Assembly: GCF_009695905.1 (NCBI RefSeq) | Contig: NZ_VUNA01000015.1 | Span: forward strand, 1-50,340 | Source of the DNA: Mogibacterium kristiansenii | Lineage (GTDB): Bacteria; Bacillota; Clostridia; Peptostreptococcales; Anaerovoracaceae | Length of the DNA stretch: 50,340 nucleotides | Direction: 5' to 3' | Shown: positions 35,647-45,218 of the stretch, in pieces | Numbering within the stretch: position 1 is the first letter of the stretch | How the letters are laid out: every line of letters starts with the position of its first letter | Translations under genes and position numbers: made by a program | Notes under the pieces: model-generated | What the model saw: only the letters and a program-made list of their open reading frames with translations | The model's database searches: none | Told to the model about the DNA's origin: nothing

Positions 35647-36450
35647 TTACCAGGTACGGGAATTCATTTCTCTAAACTGGGCAACCGTAGAAACATGGGA
35701 ATTCAAACCTCCATCTACGTTGACAATCTGACCGCTCACATAAGCGCTCTCATCGGAAGCCAGGTATACACACATATGACCAATGTCTTCCGGACATCCA
35801 TAACGGTTCACCATAATGTTGCTCAGGAATACATCTTTCAATGCCTGAGGTACAGAAGCTTCGTTCTCCGGAGTCACAATCAATCCCGGGCGGACACAGT
35901 TACAACGGATGTTCTGCTTTCCGTACTGCAGTGCAGTGGACTGGGTCAGCATGTCCACACCTGCCTTCGCACAGGCATACGCGGTAGAACCAAGGTCTCC
36001 TCCGCAGGAAGCCATGGAACCAATATTGATGATGGAACCTCCATTCTCATTCTTCTGCATGTAGGGAAGTACACACTTAGTAGCATAGAAGGTGCCACGC
36101 ACATCACTCTGGAAAACAGCATCCCACATTTCCAGACTTAACTCATCCACACGACCATCCTTCAGACCTACATTGGCAGCATTGTTTACCAGAATGTCAA
36201 TCTTTCCATACTTCTCAGCGGTATCTGCAAACAATTTCTCAATGCTCTCTGTAACCGTAATATCCATAAAATGATACCAGGCTTCTCCGCCATCCTGGGC
36301 AATGCTATCCACAACAGCCTGCCCCTTCTCTTCCCGTCTCCCGCAGATGACTACCTTTGCTCCTTCTGCCGCAAACAGTCTAGCGATTCCAACACCAATT
36401 CCACTGGTGGACCCGGTAACAACAGCAACTTTGTCCTGTAATCTGTTCAT
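35647..36450 (-). CDS. SDR-family NAD(P)-dependent dehydrogenase
   Basis: 267-aa classical short-chain dehydrogenase. Cofactor loop TGSTSGIGVGIA at residues 11-22, NNAANVG, catalytic Ser in INIGSMAS and YACAK (YxxxK), then RCNCVRPGLIVTPENEA and the end SGQIVNVDGGLN. The CGRR stretch after the second strand suggests NADP preference. Gut Clostridia relatives include hydroxysteroid dehydrogenases, but substrate cannot be assigned. Start chosen at 36450, with AAAGGAGG upstream; the longer frame to 36564 is rejected. Confidence 0.88.
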   Translation of the reverse strand: MNRLQDKVAVVTGSTSGIGVGIARLFAAEGAKVVICGRREEKGQAVVDSIAQDGGEAWYHFMDITVTESIEKLFADTAEKYGKIDILVNNAANVGLKDGRVDELSLEMWDAVFQSDVRGTFYATKCVLPYMQKNENGGSIINIGSMASCGGDLGSTAYACAKAGVDMLTQSTALQYGKQNIRCNCVRPGLIVTPENEASVPQALKDVFLSNIMVNRYGCPEDIGHMCVYLASDESAYVSGQIVNVDGGLNSHVSTVAQFREMNSRTW

Positions 36451-36526
36451 AACAAATTCCTCCTTTAAATTATGCTTCTTGATTTTTTTCATTCTATCAA
36501 ATTTTGCCCCTTTTTTCCACAGGAAT

Positions 36527-37216
36527 ATTGAGTTTCTCATTTGTTTGTCAACCCGGGGCAGCAACTACAAAATTCCCATTGACACTATTCTTTACATTGA
36601 GAGTAATAACAGAATACTTACCATTCACACATTGTCCGAAACTTACCAGTGTTATGAAAAATTGAATACATTGGAAGAACATTTAACTGGAAATAATTTT
36701 CTTCGCTGTCATCAAAGTTACCTAGTAGCAATAAATCAGATTATTGGTTATAACAATCAATCTATTACCCTTCGGGATACCGACACCGCCATTCCGGTCA
36801 GCCGACAGTATCAAAAGAAAACACGGGATTTCTTAAAGAATCAGCCCTCCTGCGGTACCCTCATCTGCACCTGTGGTATCTATGAAGGTTCCATGATTCG
36901 CATTAAAGCAGAACAACGGGTTTTAATCGGCCGGGATGACAATGCTGTTGATGTGGTTATTAACCTGCCTTTTGTAAGCCGGATTCACTGTGAAATCACC
37001 TATCATAAAAAAAAACAGAAATATGAGATTATTGACTACTCCAGCAATGGTACTTTTATTGAGGGCAATACCCGCCTCATCCCGAAACAGGTTTACCTGC
37101 TAAATCCGGAAACGGAACTGAGTTTGGGAGATTTCAGCACGACCGAATTACAGTTGGCAGATGTACCCTTGCTTTTATTTCTTTTTGCTGTAAAGATTTT
37201 CAATGGGAATAAATAG
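36527..37216 (+). CDS. LytTR-FHA two-domain protein (start uncertain)
   Basis: A LytTR DNA-binding domain (STRGSNYKIPIDTILYIESN through FLRCHQSYLVAINQI and AIPVSRQYQKKTRDFL) is joined to an FHA phosphothreonine-binding domain (VLIGRDDNAVDVVI, SRIHCEI, YSSNGTFIEG). No receiver domain is present. No ATG or good ribosome site precedes the LytTR part. An ATT at 36527 is the nearest candidate, and the open frame continues antisense into the SDR gene, so the gene may be 5'-truncated. FHA domains read Thr phosphorylation, and a kinase gene follows at once. Confidence 0.72.
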   Translation: MEFLICLSTRGSNYKIPIDTILYIESNNRILTIHTLSETYQCYEKLNTLEEHLTGNNFLRCHQSYLVAINQIIGYNNQSITLRDTDTAIPVSRQYQKKTRDFLKNQPSCGTLICTCGIYEGSMIRIKAEQRVLIGRDDNAVDVVINLPFVSRIHCEITYHKKKQKYEIIDYSSNGTFIEGNTRLIPKQVYLLNPETELSLGDFSTTELQLADVPLLLFLFAVKIFNGNK

Positions 37217-37244
37217 ACTTGCACGATTGATTGGAGAAACAACT

Positions 37245-38249
37245 ATGAACGACCATATACCACAATCATACCATACTTTACCTCCCGGAACGGTTCTACC
37301 ACACAACTACATCATTGAACGGGTTTTAGGAGAAGGCGGATTCGGAATCACCTATTGCTGCAAACTCCGCCATACAGACGAACATTTTGCGCTCAAAGAG
37401 TATTTTCCAAATCATATCGCATACCGAAGGATAGAACAAGAAAGCTCCACCGTTGTTCCCTTTCCGGAGCATCAGGAACTATTTGAGCGGGAACGCCGCC
37501 GCTTTCTGACAGAGGCAAGCATCTTACAAGAATTTCAGCAGTTGGAACACATCGTAGGAGTAAAAGATATTATCGAGGCAAATGGCACCTTCTATCTTGT
37601 CATGGAACTAATCGATGGACTCACATTAAAACAATATATTAAAGAAAACGAACCACTGTCCTTTGATGAATTATTCCAGCTCATTGCACCGGTTCTACGG
37701 GATTTGATTCAGGTTCATAAAAAAGGATTACTTCATGGAGACATCAGTCCGGACAATCTGATTCTCGGAACCGACAATCAATTCCACCTCATTGATTTTG
37801 GTTCTGCAAACCTTGAAAGTATGACTGAACAGGAATCTAAAACAGTAATTTTAAAGCATGGATTTGCACCCCCGGAACAATACTTCCCGAACGGTAAACT
37901 CGGCCCCTGGACAGATGTCTATGGCATGTGTGCAACGATATACTACGCCTTGACCGGAATGACCCCACAATACATCTCATTCTTCATTCGACCGAAAAAT
38001 GTCTCCATAATACAGTTATCTATGCAATTGCCGCGGCGCGACATGGAAAGCTTCTTCGCTACACTCAAGAAGGAACTGCTATACAGAATTCCAACCTACA
38101 GAATGACCAGAGAAGAAAATAAACGAATCGTCTTCAACTATGTATTCACGTATTACAACCAGAAGAGAATCTATACATCAAATCCGAACAGTCTTCCTCC
38201 TGCAGCAAACAGAAGGCTGTTCGAAGAGGATATTCAGTGTGCTGCTTAG
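37245..38249 (+). CDS. eukaryotic-like Ser/Thr protein kinase, soluble
   Basis: 334 aa from ATG 37245 (TTGGAGAAAC upstream). The kinase domain has a Gly loop (RVLGEGGFGITYCC), the ATP Lys in FALKEYF, HGDISPDNLIL as catalytic loop (Gly in place of the usual Arg), the metal Asp in LIDFGSA, and an APPEQY motif. After LTGMTPQ the sequence no longer follows the family and may reflect a frameshift, so the last ~90 residues are doubtful. There is no membrane segment or PASTA repeat. It follows the LytTR-FHA gene by 28 bases and probably phosphorylates or is read by it. Confidence 0.82.
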   Translation: MNDHIPQSYHTLPPGTVLPHNYIIERVLGEGGFGITYCCKLRHTDEHFALKEYFPNHIAYRRIEQESSTVVPFPEHQELFERERRRFLTEASILQEFQQLEHIVGVKDIIEANGTFYLVMELIDGLTLKQYIKENEPLSFDELFQLIAPVLRDLIQVHKKGLLHGDISPDNLILGTDNQFHLIDFGSANLESMTEQESKTVILKHGFAPPEQYFPNGKLGPWTDVYGMCATIYYALTGMTPQYISFFIRPKNVSIIQLSMQLPRRDMESFFATLKKELLYRIPTYRMTREENKRIVFNYVFTYYNQKRIYTSNPNSLPPAANRRLFEEDIQCAA

Positions 38250-38291
38250 ACTATCAGAAACTTTGTGGGTTTAACAGACTGCACTTTTCTT

Positions 38292-38402
38292 GACAATTCC
38301 AGTTTTGTGTGTTCGTATCTTCTGCATGGGGATATCGAGCAGGCGATGCGAGATGGCTCCGAGATTGTAGCGGAAACCTTGAGTCACTTCGGAGGGTTTT
38401 GA
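38292..38402 (+). pseudogene. possible PfkB-type sugar kinase C-terminal remnant
   Basis: The plus strand reads SSFVCSYLLHGDIEQAMRDG then SEIVAETLSHFGGF and a stop. This resembles the last helices of ribokinase/PfkB-family kinases (a C-terminal ...A.GSEIAA..L.HFGA pattern). No upstream part is present. The rest of 38403-38560 shows two ATGs with good ribosome sites (38482, 38518) but only very short frames. Confidence 0.3.
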
Positions 38403-38561
38403 TTTTTGATGATAATTGTGCCAAAGGGCTTGATTTCCGCAGCAATGCAATTGAAGTTGACAATTTTCAGGAGGAAAAACAATGAATATCAATAAAGAGA
38501 AGGAGGTAGGTATAGGATGAATAAGAATATCACAATTCGACTATTATATCTGTCCATAATA

Positions 38562-38596
38562 AATCCCTCCTGCCGGTGTCTGTGACAGGAGGGATT
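38562..38596. terminator. hairpin terminator between convergent genes
   Basis: AATCCCTCCTG (38562-38572) pairs with CAGGAGGGATT (38586-38596). A-rich on one side and T-rich on the other; serves the minus-strand cell-wall protein gene. Confidence 0.75.
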
Positions 38597-38628
38597 GTTG
38601 CAAGTACGCTAAGCACACTTATATGAAT

Positions 38629-39868
38629 TTATTTTGCTCTTTTTTTCTTTCCGTAAACAGTTGTTCCGATTACGCCTGCTCCGCTCACAAAGAGAAGTGC
38701 AATCCACAATGCCATGTGGCTGTTATCGCCAGTCTGCGGAGAATCGGGGTTCTCAGGCTTCGCCGGTTCTGTCGGTATTCCGGTCTGCGGAGCGTCCGTA
38801 TAGGTCGCTTTCACACTTACTGCGCTGTCAGGCATTGTGAAGGTTGTGGTTGCGCTGTTTGCGTCCGCAAGGGTAATGTTTCCGCTTTCTACAACCCACT
38901 TATCAAACACTTTTCCCGCCGGGGCCGGATCAGCTTTAATGGTTACAATCGTATCTTCTTCTGCTTTACTGTCTGCAATTTCTGTTGTACCATTTTGTAT
39001 TGTAATACTATGTGCTAATCTCTCAATACTAAATGCAGCCACAGCTTGTGCACCATTACTAGTGATTGCTGCATAATAATGACCTTTTTCTTTTGGCGCT
39101 GATTCAAGTTTTATTCCTCCACTAGTGGTTCCTTTTATCTCTACTTGATAGAAGCTTACTTGTGACTTGTCTAAATTACTTTTTGTAATAGCATTGTATG
39201 TGTCTATTCCTTCTACTGTAATACCTGAATAAGCTTCACCTGAATAAAAGGCATCATCAGCTAATAAGGTTACTGCAACAGCGTTACTTATTCCATTATA
39301 TTCACATCCAGAGGCACCCCATGTTTCATCACAATATGCCAAAATCTTATTACCTTGACTTATATAATTGAAATGATGTTCATGATTAGGATTAATTCCA
39401 TTCTTTACAGCTTGCATATTTTTTATAGAGTTTGATAAAAATTTTCCCCATAATTCCTGTGCAGACTGTAATTGAGCAGGTGTATGGAGCATATTGCCCC
39501 TTCTATGCCACCAGTCTACATCTGACATGACAGTTATACGTCCTTTTTGAACTGGAAAATCTACAATAAAAGGATATTTTTTGTCTACACTTGTGGCAAT
39601 AACTTGTGCATCTCCACTATAAGTAATCTCTCCAATTGCCCTATACTCAAGTTCATTTCCTACAAGATCTTGACCACCCATTATATCTGAATCTTTATTG
39701 ATAATGGCATTATCCTGATCGTCGACATTAATTGTAATTTGAAACGTTACCCCTAATTGCCCTGCAAAATCTGATAATACTTTATTTTCATATCTTGCAA
39801 AACTATCCCTTTCTCCCTGTAATACAATTCGCCCACCAGCATCCAGTGTTTTTGAATCTACACTTTAT
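38629..39868 (-). pseudogene. cell-wall-anchored surface protein, 5'-truncated
   Basis: The frame is open from 39868 down to 38629 but has no start or signal peptide; the first ATG is at 39681. Readable segments are DAGGRIVLQGERDSFARYEN and GEITYSGDAQVIATSV with VMSDVDWWHRRGN (a glutamine-amidotransferase-like or DUF4350-like fold, tentative), then a bacterial-repeat beta domain (ITIQNGTTEIAD, KVFDKWVVESGNI, TTFTMPDSAVSVKA). The C-terminus has SPQTGD, a hydrophobic helix and KKKRAK, the sortase-signal layout with a variant motif. The 5' end is lost near the IS3 remnant. Confidence 0.75.
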
Positions 39869-40012
39869 GTGAAATATCATACTATGATTCAGATTAAAAC
39901 ACAAAATTTTCCTTGTCTAAGAACGACCGGTAAAGTTTTGGAGTGGTAGCATTTAAGTGCAGTCGATAGACCCATAAAACAATGATATATTAATAATAAG
40001 GAGGGTTTATCT

Positions 40013-40216
40013 ATGCAATATGATAAAGAATTTAAGCTTCAAGCCTTAGAACTATCTGATGACATTGGAGTAAAGAAAGTAGCTGAGCAGCTTGGATTTC
40101 CATACTTTACGCTCGCTGAATGGAGAGCCATTAGAAAGCATAGAGGCACTGGCGCTTTCGTTGGAAGCGGTCATCAATCCCAGCATTTAAGCGATAAGGA
40201 TGCTAAATATGCATAA
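40013..40216 (+). pseudogene. IS3-family transposase OrfA, truncated
   Basis: 67 codons starting MQYDKEFKLQALELSDDIGV then KKVAEQLGFPYFTLAEWRAI, the N-terminal helix-turn-helix of an IS3/IS911-type OrfA (about 95-100 aa when whole). The coiled coil and all of OrfB are absent. AGGAGGG precedes the ATG. Sequence from 40217 to 40398 holds no gene. Confidence 0.8.
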
Positions 40217-40398
40217 GTACTCAAATGTATTAGATTTGCAAAATAAATACTGTCATGGTAACAATCCAATTGATGAAAAAGTGTCCGAAAGTAGCTACTA
40301 CCAAATCTTAAAAATCATGTGTCTTATAATAATAAAAATTAATGATGAGTTTTGCAAATATTGCTGACTTGGTCCCAAACTTGGTCCCACGAAAAAAA

Positions 40399-40422
40399 GA
40401 ACCGTTGAAATTTCAACGGTTC
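40399..40422 (-). terminator. guaA terminator
   Basis: A 24-base perfect palindrome (GAACCGTTGAAA and complement) followed on the minus strand by T7. It lies 15 bases past the guaA stop. Confidence 0.88.
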
Positions 40423-40436
40423 TTGATGTTTATAGG

Positions 40437-41981
40437 TTATTCAAGCTCAATAGTCCCCGGTGGTTTGCTGGTCAAATCATAGAATACCCGGTTCACGTGA
40501 TCCACCTCGTTTACGATTCGGGTCATCACCTTCTGCAGGACATTCCACGGAATTTCCACAGCGGTTGCGGTCATGAAGTCGGACGTCTGAACCGCACGAA
40601 GTGCCACGGCGTAATCATAAGTACGGAAGTCACCCATAACGCCGACGGAGCGCATGTTGGTCAGCGCCGCATAGTACTGGCTGATGCTTCCGGCCAGTCC
40701 CGCGTTGGCAATTTCTTCCCGGTAGATGGCATCCGCATCCTGAACGATCTTCACCTTCTCTGCGTTAACCTCCCCGATGATTCGAATTCCCAGACCCGGA
40801 CCCGGGAACGGCTGCCGGTCTACAATGTAATCCGGCAGTCCGATTTCTCTGCCCAGCTGACGAACCTCGTCCTTGAACAAGCTGCGCAGCGGCTCCACGA
40901 TTTCCTTGAAGTCCACGTAATCCGGCAGTCCGCCCACGTTGTGGTGAGACTTGATGACAGCGGATTTGCCCAGGCCGGACTCGATTACGTCCGGATAGAT
41001 GGTGCCCTGTGCCAGGAAATCCACCTTGCCGATTTTCTTCGCTTCCTCTTCGAATACGTGGATGAACTCCTCACCGATAATCTTTCTCTTCTGCTCCGGT
41101 TCGGTTACGCCGGCCAGTTTATCGTAGTAACGCTGTTTCGCATCCACGCAGATAAAATTAAGGTCGAACGGTCCTTCCGGTCCGAACACGGCAGCAACCT
41201 CTTCCGCCTCGTTCTTACGGAGCAGGCCGTGATCCACGAAAACGCAGGTCAGCTGTTTGCCGATTGCCTTGGACAGAAGTCCCGCAACGACGCTGGAGTC
41301 CACGCCGCCGGACAGTGCCAGCAGCACCTTTCCGTCGCCAATCTTCTCCCGCAGCTCTTCAATCTGTTTTTCTGCGAAGAAATTCATCTTCCAATCCTGG
41401 TCGCATTTGCACACGTCCAGCACGAAATCCCGGATGAACTCTGCACCGTGTGCGGTGTGGTTTACTTCCGGATGGAACTGCACGCCGTAGAATCCTCTCT
41501 TCCGGTCTTCCATTCCCGCAACCGGGCAGTGATCCGTGTGCGCGGTCACCACAAAACCTTCCGGCGGCCGGCTGATGTAGTCCGTATGGCTCATCCAGCA
41601 GACATTCACATCGTCGGCACTCTTCAGGATGCCGTCCTTATCATCGATTACCACGTCCGCACGACCGTATTCACTGGTCGGAGCGGAATCGATTTTGCCG
41701 CCCAGCATGTATGCCATCAGCTGCGCACCGTAGCAGATTCCCATAATCGGAACGCCCAGCTCGAACACGCCGGCATCGATGCTCGGTGCACCTTCGCCGT
41801 ATGCGCTCTGTGGTCCGCCGGTAAAAATAATACCCTTTGGATCGAAGGCTTTGATGTCTTCCAGAGTGGTGCTCTCAAAGCCGCGGACTTCCGAATACAC
41901 ATTGCATTCCCGAACACGCCGAGCAATCAGCTGGTTGTACTGACCGCCGAAGTCCAGAATCAAAATTTTGTTCTGTGCCAT
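40437..41981 (-). CDS. guaA: GMP synthase (glutamine-hydrolysing)
   Basis: 514 aa, full length. Converts XMP to GMP using glutamine and ATP. The class I glutamine amidotransferase domain has the nucleophile Cys in GICYGAQLMAYMLGG and VQFHPEV; the ATP-pyrophosphatase P-loop is LLALSGGVDSSVVAGLL. The C-terminal dimerisation domain ends NRVFYDLTSKPPGTIELE. GAGGTAT precedes the ATG. guaB follows the same direction upstream with a 112-base gap. The 3' end of guaA is a known integration hot spot, and the accessory region begins directly beyond it. Confidence 0.97.
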   Translation of the reverse strand: MAQNKILILDFGGQYNQLIARRVRECNVYSEVRGFESTTLEDIKAFDPKGIIFTGGPQSAYGEGAPSIDAGVFELGVPIMGICYGAQLMAYMLGGKIDSAPTSEYGRADVVIDDKDGILKSADDVNVCWMSHTDYISRPPEGFVVTAHTDHCPVAGMEDRKRGFYGVQFHPEVNHTAHGAEFIRDFVLDVCKCDQDWKMNFFAEKQIEELREKIGDGKVLLALSGGVDSSVVAGLLSKAIGKQLTCVFVDHGLLRKNEAEEVAAVFGPEGPFDLNFICVDAKQRYYDKLAGVTEPEQKRKIIGEEFIHVFEEEAKKIGKVDFLAQGTIYPDVIESGLGKSAVIKSHHNVGGLPDYVDFKEIVEPLRSLFKDEVRQLGREIGLPDYIVDRQPFPGPGLGIRIIGEVNAEKVKIVQDADAIYREEIANAGLAGSISQYYAALTNMRSVGVMGDFRTYDYAVALRAVQTSDFMTATAVEIPWNVLQKVMTRIVNEVDHVNRVFYDLTSKPPGTIELE

Positions 41982-42093
41982 TTTGATACCTCTTCCAATT
42001 CTTTTTACTGTTCTTTTGCGATTAATCTTAAAAGTGCATCAGCGCCAACACGCTGATGCACCGTTATTATACATTCTGCGTCTCGTTTTTCAA

Positions 42094-43605
42094 CTATCGT
42101 CTTACGGTAGCAACGCTGTTGTCCTTCAGGACAACGTCGTGAGCGCCGCCCTCAACGATACTGGTTGCGGATACCAGAGTAAGCTTCGCTTCCGCCTGCA
42201 GCTGCTTAATGCTCAGCACGCCGCAGTTGCACATGGTGGATTTCACCTTGTCCAGGGACAGCTTTACGTTGTCGTGCAGAGAGCCGGCATACGGAACGTA
42301 GGAATCTACGCCTTCCTCGAACTTCAGCTTTGCATCGCCGCCCAGGTCGTATCTCTGCCAGTTTCTGGCTCTTGCGGAACCTTCGCCCCAGTACTCTTTC
42401 ATGTAGTTTCCGTTAACCATGATTCTTGCGGATGGGGACTCGTCGAAACGAGCAAAATATCTTCCCAGCATGATAAAGTCCGCACCCATTGCCAGAGCCA
42501 GAGTCATGTGGTAATCGTGAACGATACCGCCGTCGGAGCAAATCGGAACGTAGATGCCGGTCTTCTCATAGTATTCGTCTCTTGCTTTTGCAACTTCCAG
42601 CACAGCAGAAGCCTGGCCGCGGCCGATACCCTTCTGCTCTCTGGTGATGCAGATGGAGCCACCGCCGATACCGATCTTTACGAAATCCGCACCGTGCTCT
42701 ACCAGGAAGTCAAAACCTTCTTTATCGACAACGTTTCCGGCACCCACCTTAACGGTGTCTCCGTAATTGTCGCGAATCCACTTGAGGGTGATTGCCTGCC
42801 ACTCGGAGTAACCTTCGGAAGAGTCGATGGTCATCACGTCTACACCGGCCTCTACCAGTGCAGGAACTCTTTCCTTAAAGTCTCTGGTGTTGATTCCGGC
42901 ACCAACTATGTAGCTCTTGTTGGCATCCAGCAGTTCGTTCGGGTTGGATTTATGAGAATCGTAGTCCTTACGGAATACCAGACTCTTGAGGTGCATCTCA
43001 TCGTCTACGATTGGCAGCTGGTTCACCTTGTTGTCCCAGATGATGTCGTTCGCCTCGGACAGGGTGATGCCTTCTTTTCCGTATACCAGCTTGTCCATCG
43101 GTGTCATGAACTCGGAAATCTTCGTGTCCGCATCCAGACGGCTGACTCTGTAGTCCTTGCTGGTTACAATGCCCATCAGCTTGCCGTTGGCAGTACCGTC
43201 CTCGGTAATCGCGATGGTGGAATGACCGGTTCTTTCCTTCAGGTACAGAACATCCTTCAGGGTCTGATCCGGCTTCAGGTTGCAGTCGCTGGTTACGAAG
43301 CCCGCTTTGTAGCTCTTTACCTTGCGTACCATGTTTGCCTGGCTTTCAATGGACTGGGATCCGTAGATAAACGCAACGCCGCCTTCCTTTGCCAGAGCTA
43401 CGGCCATATGGTCGTCAGATACCGCCTGCATTACTGCAGATACCAGTGGAATATTCATGGTAATCGCCGGCTCCTCACCTTTCTTAAACTTGGTAATCGG
43501 AGTCTTAAGCGACACATTTTCCGGTCTTGCTTCCGCGCTGGAGTAGCCCGGAATCAGAAGATATTCACTAAATGTTCTGGATGGTTCCTGAAGAACAATT
43601 GCCAT
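42094..43605 (-). CDS. guaB: IMP dehydrogenase
   Basis: 503-aa IMP dehydrogenase, NAD-dependent, making XMP for GuaA. The catalytic loop [19 protein letters not shown] holds the active-site Cys. A CBS-pair insertion occupies about residues 105-225 ([41 protein letters not shown]). The flap region is [20 protein letters not shown] ribosome site AAAGAGGTG precedes the ATG. The sequence is of the variant group seen in many Clostridia. Confidence 0.95.
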   Translation of the reverse strand: MAIVLQEPSRTFSEYLLIPGYSSAEARPENVSLKTPITKFKKGEEPAITMNIPLVSAVMQAVSDDHMAVALAKEGGVAFIYGSQSIESQANMVRKVKSYKAGFVTSDCNLKPDQTLKDVLYLKERTGHSTIAITEDGTANGKLMGIVTSKDYRVSRLDADTKISEFMTPMDKLVYGKEGITLSEANDIIWDNKVNQLPIVDDEMHLKSLVFRKDYDSHKSNPNELLDANKSYIVGAGINTRDFKERVPALVEAGVDVMTIDSSEGYSEWQAITLKWIRDNYGDTVKVGAGNVVDKEGFDFLVEHGADFVKIGIGGGSICITREQKGIGRGQASAVLEVAKARDEYYEKTGIYVPICSDGGIVHDYHMTLALAMGADFIMLGRYFARFDESPSARIMVNGNYMKEYWGEGSARARNWQRYDLGGDAKLKFEEGVDSYVPYAGSLHDNVKLSLDKVKSTMCNCGVLSIKQLQAEAKLTLVSATSIVEGGAHDVVLKDNSVATVRR

Positions 43606-43773
43606 TGTACACCTCTTTCTTTCTCACTTCGCAACAGTATTTTAAATCATAAATTGTATTCTAATATAGCACAAAAACGTTGATTTTTAAAGGTTTTTTT
43701 GCACTCTTCTTCACTTTGTTAAATTGCACAACCGAATTATTTGACCTTGTTGTTATTTAACAAATATTGCTTT

Positions 43774-45050
43774 TTATTTTCCCCCTAAAAGCACTTCCGC
43801 CGCGGCTTTCAGAGTTCCGTCCTCACCCACATTTCCCGGGAAGATGACGTACGGCGTTCCCGGGAAACGGCTTTCCGCTCCGGTCTGCCACACCGGAATT
43901 CCCGGCTGAATCTGTCCCAGCACGCGAGCTTTTTTTACCGCCAGCGCCTTGGTACCCACATCGCTGGAAGTAATGCCGCCTTTTGCGATGACGAAAGCCG
44001 GTGTGACCGACAGCCGTCCCACCAGAGACTGCACCGCATCAGAAATCCGCACGGAGAGGCGCAGCTCGTCCTCCCGGTCGCCGGTATCCGCCGTAATCAG
44101 GCCTCGGGTGGTGTAGCAGCACACCGTCTGCCCGTTCCGGATGCAGCGCTCCTCCTCTGCCAGGCAGCGGGCCACTTCCTGCTCAAAGGCTCCCTCGTCC
44201 CGAACCAGCGTCGCATCCAATTCAATAAACGCAATGTCCTCCCGCTCCCGGAGCCGGCTCAGCTGCCGGGTGGTTTTGTCCGTGTGGGAACCCACCACGA
44301 TGATTCCGCCGTTGGCGGTTTCCTTCTGGACCATATCCTCCCGGGTCAGAAGCGGCCGTTCCGAAATGCCGCCCAGCACCCGCACCAGGGATGCCGCCGT
44401 CCGGAACAGAAAGTTCTTGCCGGCGGCCATGGCCCGAAGCAGCGCAACGCAGAATACCTTCAGGTCCGGATAATCCACCGCATTCACCACGACTTTATTG
44501 AAATCCTTCACGTCCATCAGCTGCTGCTGAATCCGGTCGAAATTCATTTCATGCAAATCTTTCAAGGAGATGCAGGTCACCGCTTCCTTCCGGAACTTTC
44601 CGCCGGTCTTCTCCTCCACGTACTCCGGCAGGGTCTCCGACACGTATCCGAAGGTGGGGTCCTTGGCGAACTCCGTTTCATTGGCCGGCACCAACTCTTC
44701 GCCGTATTTCACATAGTGGATGTTGTCCAGGGTGAACCGGCCGCCTTTGCCGCCTTGTCGGTGGCCTCTGCGACCTCCCGGTGTGCTTTTATCGTTTCCG
44801 CCTCCGTAAAACCCCTGGAATTGGTCAGCACGTAGAACAGATTCTCTTCCTCTTGAAAACCCGCCGCCAAATCCTCCGGCGTCCAGTGGGTATACACCGA
44901 CACGTCGTGCACCGTCTGCACCCCTGTCGGATCATCGTCCAGTACCACCAGCTTCTTCCGATTCCGGCGAAGCTCCTCCTGCAGCAGCGCATCCACGTGC
45001 GCTTCATCGATTTCCGCATACTGCGTCAAAATATCTGCCTGTTTCTTCAT
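43774..45050 (-). pseudogene. DUF1537 (four-carbon acid sugar kinase) with internal deletion
   Basis: The N-terminal part (45050 to about 44740) carries LVVLDDDPTGVQTVHDVSVY and LTNSRGFTEAET. After ATDKAAKA the frame shifts and the protein resumes as GRFTLDNIHYVKYGEELVPA and runs to 43774 (ISDAVQSLVGRL, FVIAKGGITSSDVGTKAL, VIFPGNVGE). About 60 residues between these, normally including the RGDSTLRG motif, are gone. The joint lies in a GGCGGC duplication (about 44750). These kinases phosphorylate tetronates and similar acids; the divergent neighbour is a glycerate kinase. Confidence 0.85.
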
Positions 45051-45218
45051 ATATCTCTCTCCTGTCCCAATAGCAGAATCCCCTCGTACTTGCTATAATA
45101 TTTCTGATTTATATTGTAATATATCGGCGGAAAGATTTCCACTCACTATGGCATTAAGAAAATAAAACACTTGACAACGGGCATCTCGCCGGTTCCCGCA
45201 TACAGAAAGGATTTTTTT

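Noticed and set aside
35470-36141. 223-aa plus-strand ORF
   Set aside because: Overlaps the group II intron end, the terminator and the antisense of the SDR gene.
40497-42056. 519-aa plus-strand ORF
   Set aside because: It lies entirely antisense to guaA, which has full family motifs; the plus-strand product shows none.
41968-43683. 571-aa plus-strand ORF
   Set aside because: Antisense shadow of guaB.
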